A DNA stretch of 64,000 nucleotides from Rhodococcus zopfii NBRC 100606 = JCM 9919. GTDB lineage: Bacteria; Actinomycetota; Actinomycetes; Mycobacteriales; Mycobacteriaceae. Under the pieces are notes generated by a model. It did not search any database. It had not been told where the DNA came from and saw only the letters and a program-made list of their open reading frames with translations. Where the stretch lies: assembly GCF_001895025.1 (NCBI RefSeq), contig NZ_BCXI01000011.1:62001-126000 (forward strand). Direction: 5' to 3'. Below are positions 56,627 to 64,000 of the stretch, piece by piece (positions within the stretch are counted from its first letter, which is position 1; each line of letters starts with the position of its first letter). Made by a program: the position numbers and the translations under genes.

Positions 56627-57847
56627 ATGATGTTCGTGCTGGGCGTGGTGATCTTCGCCCTCGGCATCACCGCCTCCGTCGCGTTGCACGAGGCCGGTCA
56701 CATGTGGACCGCGCAGAAACTCGGCATGAAGGTGCGGCGGTACTACATCGGCTTCGGCCCGCGGATCTTCTCGTTCCGCCGCGGCGAGACCGAGTACGGT
56801 CTCAAGGCGTTGCCCGCCGGTGGTTTCTGCGACATCGCCGGGATGACCGCACTCGACGAGCTGGCGCCCGACGAGTACGACCGCGCGATGTACAAACAGA
56901 AGACGTGGAAGCGCCTGGTCGTGATGTCCGGCGGCATTGCCATGAACTTCCTGATCGGCATCGTGCTGGTCTACGGCCTCGCCGTGACCTCCGGCCTGCC
57001 CAACACCGAAACCCGCGCCGTGGTCGGCACCGTCGGGTGTGCCGCCCCCACCCAGGCCGGTGCTGAGGGCGGCTACCAGCCCGCCGAATGCGAGGGCATC
57101 GGTCCGGCCGAGGCCGCCGGCATCCAACCGGGCGACATCATCGTCGCGGTCGGCGACACCCGCGTCGAAACCTTCGGTCAACTGGTCCAGGCCACCCAGC
57201 CGCTGTCCGGCACCGTCGATTTCACCGTCGAACGCGGCGACGAGACTCTCACGTTCCCGGTCGCGGTGCAGCAGGTGCAGCGCTGGGTGTACGAGAGCAG
57301 CGACCGCAACGCCGAGCCCGTCTCGCGCGAGGTCGGCGCGATCGGCATCGGGGGGGAGCCCCGCGAACTCGAGTACTCGGCGTTGTCCGCTGTCCCCGCG
57401 ACCTTCGAGTTCACGGGATATCTTGCCGCGCGCACGGCCGAGGCTCTCGTGCAGCTGCCGTCGAAGGTGTCGGACCTGTGGACCGCGGTGACCGGCGGTG
57501 AACGGGCCATCGACACCCCCGTCAGTGTCGTCGGCGCCAGTGTCATCGGCGGCCAGTTCGCCGAGGCCGGTATCTGGCAGTCCTTCGTGCTGCTGCTCGC
57601 CCAGCTGAACTTCTTCCTCGGCGCGTTCAATCTGGTGCCGCTGCTGCCGCTCGACGGCGGGCACATGGCCGTGGCGATCTACGAGCGCCTCCGCAACTGG
57701 GTGCGCAACCTGCGCGGCCTCGCCGACGGCCCACCCGTGGACTACATGAAGCTGCTCCCCATCACCTATGTGGCCGTGGTCGTCGGTGGTGCGTACATGC
57801 TGCTGACGCTCACTGCGGACATCGTCAACCCCATCAAGCTGCTCTGA
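56627..57847 (+). CDS. rip1: Site-2 protease Rip1 (RseP family)
   Basis: 406-residue intramembrane zinc metalloprotease. The HEAGH site is at residues 21-25 in the first membrane segment; the third zinc ligand is in NLVPLLPLDGGH (about 335-346). A PDZ domain lies between (about 115-215, GPAEAAGIQPGDIIVAVGD). In mycobacteria Rip1 cleaves anti-sigma factors and controls envelope lipids. AGGAGGAGCGG precedes the ATG. Placed between dxr and ispG, as in M. tuberculosis. Confidence 0.95.
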   Translation: MMFVLGVVIFALGITASVALHEAGHMWTAQKLGMKVRRYYIGFGPRIFSFRRGETEYGLKALPAGGFCDIAGMTALDELAPDEYDRAMYKQKTWKRLVVMSGGIAMNFLIGIVLVYGLAVTSGLPNTETRAVVGTVGCAAPTQAGAEGGYQPAECEGIGPAEAAGIQPGDIIVAVGDTRVETFGQLVQATQPLSGTVDFTVERGDETLTFPVAVQQVQRWVYESSDRNAEPVSREVGAIGIGGEPRELEYSALSAVPATFEFTGYLAARTAEALVQLPSKVSDLWTAVTGGERAIDTPVSVVGASVIGGQFAEAGIWQSFVLLLAQLNFFLGAFNLVPLLPLDGGHMAVAIYERLRNWVRNLRGLADGPPVDYMKLLPITYVAVVVGGAYMLLTLTADIVNPIKLL

Positions 57848-57857
57848 CCTGCGCCGC

Positions 57858-57863
57858 TAGAAT
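57858..57863 (+). promoter_or_regulatory. Candidate ispG -10 box (TAGAAT)
   Basis: TAGAAT fits TANNNT, 30 bases before the ispG GTG. ispG also has a ribosome site (GAAGGCG), so this would be a leadered mRNA. Confidence 0.4.
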
Positions 57864-57892
57864 CGGCAGGTAGCGACGAAAGAAGGCGAAAC

Positions 57893-59047
57893 GTGACCAG
57901 CCCCATCGGTTTGGGCATGCCCGAAGTACCTGCGGTCCTCGCACCGCGACGCAAGACCCGTCAGCTCATGGTCGGTGATGTCGGGGTCGGCAGCGACTAT
58001 CCGGTGTCGGTGCAGTCGATGTGCACCACCAGGACGCACGACATCAACGCGACCCTCCAGCAGATCGCCGAACTCACCGCCTCCGGCTGCGACATCGTCC
58101 GTGTCGCGTGCCCGCGGCAGGAGGACGCCGACGCGCTCGCGACCATCGCGAAGAAGAGCAAGATCCCGGTCATCGCCGACATCCACTTCCAGCCGCGCTA
58201 CATCTTCGCGGCGATCGACGCCGGTTGCGCCGCGGTGCGCGTCAACCCCGGCAACATCAAGGAGTTCGACGGCCGCGTCAAGGAGGTCGCGAAGGCAGCC
58301 GGGGACGCCGGCATTCCGATCCGCATCGGCGTCAACGCCGGATCCCTCGATCCGCGGCTGCTGAAGAAGTACGGCAAGGCCACGCCGGAGGCGCTCGTCG
58401 AATCCGCGCTGTGGGAGGCGAGCCTGTTCGAGGAACACGGCTTCGGTGACATCAAGATCTCCGTCAAGCACAACGACCCGGTCGTGATGGTCGAGGCGTA
58501 CCGGCAGCTCGCCGCGCAGTGCGACTACCCGCTGCACCTCGGGGTCACCGAGGCCGGCCCGGCGTTCCAGGGCACGATCAAGTCCGCGGTCGCGTTCGGC
58601 GCGCTGCTCTCGGAGGGCATCGGCGACACCATCCGCGTGTCGCTGTCCGCCCCGCCCGCGGAGGAGATCAAGGTCGGCACGCAGATCCTGCAGTCGCTGA
58701 ATCTGCGTCCCCGCAAGCTCGAGATCGTCTCGTGCCCGTCGTGCGGCCGCGCCCAGGTCGACGTCTACACCCTGGCCAACGAGGTCTCCGCCGGCCTCGA
58801 GGGCATGGAGGTGCCGCTGCGCGTTGCCGTGATGGGTTGCGTCGTCAACGGTCCGGGGGAGGCCCGTGAAGCGGACCTCGGTGTCGCGTCCGGCAACGGC
58901 AAGGGGCAGATCTTCGTCAAGGGGCAGGTCATCAAGACCGTTCCCGAGGCGCAGATCGTCGAAACCCTCATCGAGGAAGCGCTGCGCATCGCCGAGGAGA
59001 TGAAGGGCGACGCCGGAAGCGGCGCACCCACCGTGTCCGTGGGGTGA
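57893..59047 (+). CDS. ispG: 4-hydroxy-3-methylbut-2-enyl diphosphate synthase
   Basis: 384 residues. MEP-pathway [4Fe-4S] enzyme making HMBPP. Barrel: [43 protein letters not shown]. The cluster cysteines are in [11 protein letters not shown] (about 281-291) and [10 protein letters not shown] (about 318-327). GTG start. It completes the dxr-rip1-ispG unit, so two MEP enzymes are made here together. Confidence 0.96.
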   Translation: MTSPIGLGMPEVPAVLAPRRKTRQLMVGDVGVGSDYPVSVQSMCTTRTHDINATLQQIAELTASGCDIVRVACPRQEDADALATIAKKSKIPVIADIHFQPRYIFAAIDAGCAAVRVNPGNIKEFDGRVKEVAKAAGDAGIPIRIGVNAGSLDPRLLKKYGKATPEALVESALWEASLFEEHGFGDIKISVKHNDPVVMVEAYRQLAAQCDYPLHLGVTEAGPAFQGTIKSAVAFGALLSEGIGDTIRVSLSAPPAEEIKVGTQILQSLNLRPRKLEIVSCPSCGRAQVDVYTLANEVSAGLEGMEVPLRVAVMGCVVNGPGEAREADLGVASGNGKGQIFVKGQVIKTVPEAQIVETLIEEALRIAEEMKGDAGSGAPTVSVG

Positions 59048-59139
59048 GCCCCCACCCGCCACGAATCGGGACCAGGTTTCCGTAGAGCCGTAGCTCATGG
59101 CAATCTGGTCGGTATCGGCAGTCGACAGGTGGTGGGCAC

Positions 59140-59976
59140 GTGCTCAAGCTTCTGGGGGTCCGGTCGCTCGGTGGACGGGACACCGCCGCGGTGTTGCGTG
59201 TTCTCGCCCGCGACCCGGTGGCATCGTGCATGGTCACCGGACGCGTCGAGGAATACGGCATTGCGAGCCGCTCCGTCGGCGGTGAGATGTGGAGCCGCGG
59301 CGGTCCGGAGACCTCGCTGTGTTTCTCCGGCGCCAATCTGATCCCGCTGCTCGGCGCTCCCGACGATCTGCAGGCATTCGCCGAACGTGCTGCTCGTGGA
59401 CCGCGCTTGTGCTCGTCGGTCGTGGGCCGCGCCGAACTGGCCATGCCCATGTGGGAACTGCTCGAATCCGCGTGGGGACCGGCCCGGGAGGTGCGCGCCG
59501 AACAGCCCCTGCTCGTCCTGGACCGGGAACCGCTCGTGGCGCCGGACCCACTCGTCCGCCGTGTTCGACCCGAGGAACTCGACGCCTACCTGCCTGCCGC
59601 CGTCGCCATGTTCATCGAGGAGGTCGGCATCGACCCGCGGGCCGGGGACGGGGGAGTGAGCTACCGGCGCCGCGTCGCGAGCCTCATCGCGACCGGCCGG
59701 GCCTGGGCGCGGTTCGAGAAGGGCGAGGTCGTCTTCAAAGCCGAGGTGGGATCGCAGTCGTCGGCGGTCGGTCAGATCCAGGGCGTCTGGGTCAGTCCAG
59801 CCATGCGCGACGCCGGGCTCGGATCCGCCGGTACCGCGGCGGTGGCGGTCGCGATCGCCGCGGCGGGCAGGTTGCCGAGCCTGTACGTCAACAGCTTCAA
59901 CGTGCGGGCCCGCGCCGCGTACGCGCGCGTCGGGTTCCGGCAGGTCGCCACGTTCTCCACCGTCCTCCTCGACTGA
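59140..59976 (+). CDS. GNAT acetyltransferase (DUF4081-containing)
   Basis: 278 residues, matching Rv2867c. The N-terminal DUF4081 part (VLRVLARDPVASCMVTGRVEEYG) is followed by a GNAT fold with the acetyl-CoA segment QIQGVWVSPAMRDAGLGSAGTAAV and LYVNSFNVRARAAYARVGFRQV. The GTG at 59140 has CAGGTGG upstream. Target unknown; in mycobacteria it also follows ispG. Confidence 0.88.
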   Translation: MLKLLGVRSLGGRDTAAVLRVLARDPVASCMVTGRVEEYGIASRSVGGEMWSRGGPETSLCFSGANLIPLLGAPDDLQAFAERAARGPRLCSSVVGRAELAMPMWELLESAWGPAREVRAEQPLLVLDREPLVAPDPLVRRVRPEELDAYLPAAVAMFIEEVGIDPRAGDGGVSYRRRVASLIATGRAWARFEKGEVVFKAEVGSQSSAVGQIQGVWVSPAMRDAGLGSAGTAAVAVAIAAAGRLPSLYVNSFNVRARAAYARVGFRQVATFSTVLLD

Positions 59977-60032
59977 ACGGGAGACGCCCGCCACGTCCGT
60001 TGCGCCTCCCCGACGTCCGGGCTTCGGGCTCC

Positions 60033-60038
60033 TACGAT
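60033..60038 (+). promoter_or_regulatory. Candidate pbp -10 box (TACGAT), leaderless
   Basis: TACGAT ends 8 bases before the ATG at 60047; no Shine-Dalgarno lies between. Confidence 0.5.
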
Positions 60039-60046
60039 GACGGGCG

Positions 60047-61885
60047 ATGAAAGCCAGATCAATTCCCGGGGCGACCCGCCCCTTCCGCCGTCACGTCCTC
60101 GTGCGGGTCGTGGCGGCGTCGCTCGTCGCGGTCGCTGTTCTCGGTGGCCTCGTGGCGTGCACCCCGAAACCCGCCGGACCCGAAGCGGCCGCGCAGACGT
60201 TCCTCACGGCGTTCTCCGAGCAGGACTTCGCGGCGGCCGCAGGGGGCACCGACCGGCCCGGCGACGCCGAAGCGGCCCTCGCCGAGGCATGGGACGGCCT
60301 GCAGGCCGAATCGCTGACCGCGGGCACGACCGGCGCGCAGATCCACGGTGACGCCGCGACCGTCACCTACTCCTACGAGTGGCACCTGCCGAAGGACCGG
60401 ATCTGGCAGTACACCGGGACGATGCAGATGGGCCGCAGTGGCGACGACTGGATCGTGCGGTGGACCCGCTCGAACCTGCACCCGCAGCTCGGCGACCGCC
60501 AGACGATGCACCTGCGGACCAAGGCCGCGCCGCGAGCGCGCGTCAACGAGCACTCCGGCGGGGATGTGCTCGTGCCCGGGACCGTGTACTCCGTCGCGTT
60601 CGACGCGTCCGCGAGCAGCGATGTCCTCGGCGCCGCCCGAGCCCTGTCGGCTGCCTTGAGCGGCTTCGACAAGTCCCTCACCGCCCAGTCCATCGCCGAA
60701 TCCGCCACGGCGGCAAGCGGCGCGCTCGCCGTGGTCCGGCTCGTCGAGGACGACTACGCGACCGTCTCCGACGCGCTCGGCGCGATCCCCGGGGTGACAG
60801 TCGTCCAACAGGCGGATCTCGTCGCCACCGACCGGAACTTCGCACCGGACCTGCTCGGCCAGATCAAGAAGACGGTGATCGACGAGGTCGACGGTGTTGC
60901 CGGCTGGAGTGTCGTCGTGACGAACCAGTACGGCGTCGACACCGGTGTTCTCACCGAGACGGCGCCGCAGCCTGCCCCGTCGTTCTCCATCAGCCTGGAC
61001 CGGCCCATCCAGCTGGCGGCGCAGGCCGCCGTCGATGCCCGCGTCGAGCAGGCGATGACGGTTGTGATCGAGGCGTCGACCGGCGCGGTCCTCGCCGTCG
61101 CTCAGAACAAGGCCGCCGACCGGGACGGTCCGGTCGCGATCGCGGGACACTACCCACCCGGATCCACGTTCAAGATCATCACTTCGGGTGCGGCGATCTC
61201 CACAGGTCTGGCCACCCCCGACACGATGGTGCCGTGCCCGGGCCGCATCTCCATCGGCGAACGCAGCGTCCCCAACTACAACGAGTTCGCACTCGGCACC
61301 GTCCCGATGGCGACGGCCTTCGCTCGCTCCTGCAACACCTCGTTCGCGAAGCTGGCGTCCGAGATGCCTGCCGACGCGCTCACGAACGCCGCCGCCGCGT
61401 TCGGTATCGGACCCGAGTACGGGGTTGTCGGGCTGCCGGTGTTCTCCGGATCGGTCCCGCCCGCGGAGAACACGGTGCAGCGAGCCGAGGACGGGTTCGG
61501 GCAGGGCAAGGTCGTCGTCAGCCCGTTCGCGATGGCACTCGCGGCGGCGACCGTCGCGGCCGGGCACACCCCGGTCCCGTACCTGATCCAGGGACGCGAA
61601 ACGACGGTGGACGGGGATCGCCCGGCGATAACCCCGGAGATGGTCGAGGCGCTGCGCGGCATGATGCGGCTGGTGATCACCAGCGGCACCGCCGACCGCA
61701 TCCGGGACCAGGGCGAGGTGTACGGCAAGACCGGTGAGGCCGAGGTCGAGGGCGGATCGCACGCGTGGTTCGTCGGCTATCGCGGCGACCTCGCGTTCGC
61801 CACGCTCGTCGTCCGCGGCGGCAGTTCCGACAACGCCGTCGCCGTCACCCGTGACATGTTCGCGGCTCTGCCGGAGGGTTACTGA
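60047..61885 (+). CDS. pbpB2: Lipoprotein class B penicillin-binding protein (PBP-lipo)
   Basis: 612 residues, matching Rv2864c. Signal peptide with lipobox GLVAC (Cys38). An NTF2-like MecA N-domain (about 45-150) and a dimerisation domain precede the transpeptidase. Active-site Ser is in GSTFK (about 373), SCN in RSCNTSFAK, and KTG in VYGKTGEAEV (about 561). It cross-links septal peptidoglycan outside the membrane. The gene symbol is only suggestive. No partner is adjacent. Confidence 0.9.
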   Translation: MKARSIPGATRPFRRHVLVRVVAASLVAVAVLGGLVACTPKPAGPEAAAQTFLTAFSEQDFAAAAGGTDRPGDAEAALAEAWDGLQAESLTAGTTGAQIHGDAATVTYSYEWHLPKDRIWQYTGTMQMGRSGDDWIVRWTRSNLHPQLGDRQTMHLRTKAAPRARVNEHSGGDVLVPGTVYSVAFDASASSDVLGAARALSAALSGFDKSLTAQSIAESATAASGALAVVRLVEDDYATVSDALGAIPGVTVVQQADLVATDRNFAPDLLGQIKKTVIDEVDGVAGWSVVVTNQYGVDTGVLTETAPQPAPSFSISLDRPIQLAAQAAVDARVEQAMTVVIEASTGAVLAVAQNKAADRDGPVAIAGHYPPGSTFKIITSGAAISTGLATPDTMVPCPGRISIGERSVPNYNEFALGTVPMATAFARSCNTSFAKLASEMPADALTNAAAAFGIGPEYGVVGLPVFSGSVPPAENTVQRAEDGFGQGKVVVSPFAMALAAATVAAGHTPVPYLIQGRETTVDGDRPAITPEMVEALRGMMRLVITSGTADRIRDQGEVYGKTGEAEVEGGSHAWFVGYRGDLAFATLVVRGGSSDNAVAVTRDMFAALPEGY

Positions 61886-61922
61886 CCTGTACCTGCCTGA
61901 TTCGCGGGACGTGCCCGGCGGG

Positions 61923-63302
61923 TCACTTCTGCGCCGGCCGTTCGGGGTCGACGGTGGGCCCTCTGCCACCCCTGCGCTTGGCCGACAACCAGGTGATCAG
62001 CCACAGCACACCCCCGATGCCGAGTAGGACCGCCGCGATCCGGTACTGGGCGGCGGGACGTTCCACCAGCGGGGACACCAGGAAGATGCAGCTCGCCGCG
62101 CCGAGCACGGGAAGGATCGTCGGGGCCCGGAAGTGCTGGTGTTCGGCCGGGCGGCGTCGCAGCACCAGCACCGCGACATTGACGATGGCGAACACGATCA
62201 GCAGCAGCAATGCGGTCGTCCCGCCCAGCTCCGGGACCTCGCCGACGAAGGTGATCAACCCGAACGCCAGCAACGTCGTGAACACGATCGCGACGTAGGG
62301 CGTGCGCCGCGCCGGATGCACCCTCCCGAGAGCCGCGGGCAACACACCTTCGCGGGCCATCCCGTACAGCAGACGGCTGGCCATGAGCATGTTGATCAGC
62401 GCCGTGTTCGCCACCGCGAACATGGTGATGAACGCGAAGATCCCCACCGGAAACGCCGGGGCGCCCGCCTCGACCACCTTCAGCAGCGGAGTGTCACCCG
62501 AGCCCAGGTCACCGGGTGGCACGAGCGCGATCGCGGTGACGGACACCAGCACGTAGATCAGGCCCGTGATGCCCAGCCCCGCGAGCAGCACCTTGGGGAA
62601 GATGCGGCTCGGGTTCTTGCATTCCTCGGCCATGTTCACCGAGTCCTCGAAACCGACCATCGCGAAGAACGCGAGCGCGGTGCCGGCGACGACCGCACCG
62701 AACACCGAGCGGTCGCCGGTGTCGATGTCGAGCACCCGGGAGAAGTCGCCCTGCCCGATCCCGAGTGCCCACATCCCGATCATGATGATGATCAGCAACC
62801 CGGACAGTTCCACGCAGGTGAGGACGACATTCGTCTTCACGCTCTCGCCGACCCCGCGCAGGTTGACCAGCGCCACCGCCAGCATGAACGTCAGGCCCAC
62901 CCCCGTGATGCCGATGCCGTCCCCGAAATCGAGATCGAACGCCTCCACGAGGTTGGCGGAGAACGCCCGCGCCGCCGTCGACGCCGACGTGATGCCCGAC
63001 GACATGACCGTGAAGGTGACCATGTAGGTCAGGACGTGGATCCCGAACGCCTTGTGCGTGTACAACGCGGCGCCCGCGGCCTGCGGATATTTGGTGACCA
63101 GTTCGAGGTAGCTGAACGCCGTGATCACCGCGACAAGGAACGCGAGCAGGAACGGCAGCCACACCGCCCCGCCCACCTCGTTGGCCACCTTGCCGGTCAG
63201 TGCGTAGATGCCGGTCCCGAGGATGTCACCGACGATGAACAGGAGCAGCAGTCCCGGCCCCATCACCCGCTTCAGTTGCGGAGATGAGGCGGTATCCGCC
63301 AC
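61923..63302 (-). CDS. APC-family amino acid permease
   Basis: 459 residues, 12 or so membrane segments. GPGLLLLFIVGDILGTGIYALTG is the family's first helix with its unwound GxGIY, followed by FLLAFLVAVITAFSYLELVTKYPQAAGAALY and FFAMVGFEDSVNMAEECKNPSRIFPK. Related to the cationic/YfnA-like APC transporters; the substrate cannot be read from sequence. GTG start with AGAGAGGA upstream. The regulator gene upstream on the same strand may control it. Confidence 0.88.
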   Translation of the reverse strand: MADTASSPQLKRVMGPGLLLLFIVGDILGTGIYALTGKVANEVGGAVWLPFLLAFLVAVITAFSYLELVTKYPQAAGAALYTHKAFGIHVLTYMVTFTVMSSGITSASTAARAFSANLVEAFDLDFGDGIGITGVGLTFMLAVALVNLRGVGESVKTNVVLTCVELSGLLIIIMIGMWALGIGQGDFSRVLDIDTGDRSVFGAVVAGTALAFFAMVGFEDSVNMAEECKNPSRIFPKVLLAGLGITGLIYVLVSVTAIALVPPGDLGSGDTPLLKVVEAGAPAFPVGIFAFITMFAVANTALINMLMASRLLYGMAREGVLPAALGRVHPARRTPYVAIVFTTLLAFGLITFVGEVPELGGTTALLLLIVFAIVNVAVLVLRRRPAEHQHFRAPTILPVLGAASCIFLVSPLVERPAAQYRIAAVLLGIGGVLWLITWLSAKRRGGRGPTVDPERPAQK

Positions 63303-63335
63303 GTCGAGTCCTCTCTGCCCCGGAATCGGGACGCC

Positions 63336-64000
63336 TCAGGGCAGCAGCGACAGCCGTCGGGCGACGACCACCGCCTCGTGCCGGGTGTGCACGTCGAGTT
63401 TGCCCATCGCGCTGCGCAGATAGCTCTTCACCGTCTCCGGGGTGACCGACAGACGCTGCGCGATCTCGACGTTGGTGCAACCCAGCGCCACGTGCGAGAG
63501 CACATCGGTCTCGCGTGGGGACAGCACGATCGCGGTGGTCGATGCCGGGGTGCCGTCGCAGGCACCGGCGAGCCGGTCCGACAGGGCCCGCAACTGCTGC
63601 TTCAGACCGGTGTCGGTGACCGTCTGGGCGAGGCTGCGCAATTCCGCATGGACTTCCCGGACCTCCGCCGCCGCCATCGGATCACGGTCGGGGGTGCTCT
63701 GCCGCGCGAGCATCGCCAACCGTCGATCGACCTCGTCGCGCACCGCGATCTCGTCGGAGAGACGCCGCGCGGCCTGCACGAACGCGCCCACCGCGCGATC
63801 ACCGAGCGGCGCACATTCGCGGATCGCCCCGTACAGCACAGCACGCGCTGCCCCGCCGACGATCACCGGCACCGCGAGGATCGAGCGCAGACCCTCACCG
63901 AGCACCGGACGGTCGAAGTGGTGCGTGATCGACGACGAGCGCCCGTAGTCCGCGACCGTGAGCGGCCTGGCGCGGTCGACGACGAGTCCGCCGAGACCGG
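63336..64000 (-). CDS. GAF-LuxR transcriptional regulator (5' part outside the window)
   Basis: The C-terminal ~221 residues are visible; the frame is open to the window edge, so the start lies beyond 64000. A GAF-type domain (GLGGLVVDRARPLTVADYG, RSILAVPVIVGG) is followed by a helical linker (about 60 residues) and a LuxR-type HTH: LSPRETDVLSHVALGCTNVEIAQRLSVTPETVKSYL. It ends 33 bases before the permease start on the same strand. Effector unknown. Confidence 0.85.
   Translation of the reverse strand, partial: GLGGLVVDRARPLTVADYGRSSSITHHFDRPVLGEGLRSILAVPVIVGGAARAVLYGAIRECAPLGDRAVGAFVQAARRLSDEIAVRDEVDRRLAMLARQSTPDRDPMAAAEVREVHAELRSLAQTVTDTGLKQQLRALSDRLAGACDGTPASTTAIVLSPRETDVLSHVALGCTNVEIAQRLSVTPETVKSYLRSAMGKLDVHTRHEAVVVARRLSLLP

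Overview
The window is a stretch of chromosome from a high-GC actinobacterium of the Mycobacteriales, most likely Rhodococcus or a near relative. The gene order follows the Mycobacterium tuberculosis block sepIVA-DUF177-rnc-mutM-smc-ftsY-amt-glnB-glnD-ffh-rpsP-rimM-trmD-rplS-lepB-rnhB-yraN-yifB-dprA-viuB-xerC-rpsB-tsf-pyrH-frr-cdsA-rlmN-dxr-rip1-ispG-pbp almost step for step. GTG starts are frequent, and many genes appear to be transcribed leaderless from a TANNNT-type -10 box. I found no rRNA, tRNA, CRISPR array, intact insertion sequence or prophage.

Layout. 0-11.4 kb: cell growth and RNA/DNA housekeeping (SepIVA, DUF177, L32, RNase III, Fpg, SMC, FtsY), with an extra GAF-ANTAR regulator and a secreted beta-propeller protein. 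11.4-15.9 kb: nitrogen control unit amtB-glnB-glnD behind GlnR-like sites; a perfect 19-bp hairpin separates PII from its modifying enzyme. 15.9-22.7 kb: ffh, an HxlR regulator facing an AlaA-type aminotransferase across two operator palindromes, the rpsP-khpA-rimM-trmD ribosome/tRNA unit and an LppW-like lipoprotein. 22.8-28.6 kb: tex, a membrane protein, rplS, lepB, rnhB and DUF2469. 28.6-30.7 kb: a decayed patch with two pseudogenes (an SOS-type DUF222/HNH gene and a Ddn/DUF385-type gene). 30.7-39 kb: yraN-yifB-dprA, a siderophore-interacting protein, an MFS exporter, xerC, an orphan MinD/ESX-type ATPase and a secreted M23 peptidase. 39-47 kb: rpsB, tsf, pyrH, frr, cdsA, a methyltransferase, DUF1990, CitE-like lyase and rlmN. 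47-55 kb: accessory region with a LysR/DapA-like pair and a probable copper-handling island. 55-62 kb: dxr, rip1, ispG, GNAT and a lipoprotein PBP. 62-64 kb: an APC permease and a GAF-LuxR regulator cut by the window edge.

The most interesting region is 48.7-55 kb. A two-component system, two small SHOCT membrane proteins, a P1B-type ATPase with an unusual Cys-Pro-Asp membrane motif and a cysteine-less N-terminal metal-binding fold, and a methionine-rich DUF305 lipoprotein lie in four transcription units. Each divergent intergenic region carries the same direct repeat (CTTCA-N6-CTTCA and close variants, 11-bp period), which I read as the operator of the local response regulator. Other notable signals are the tandem HxlR palindromes at 18.2 kb, a LexA box on the start codon of the DUF222 pseudogene, and a cluster of DnaA-box matches in front of yraN-yifB-dprA.
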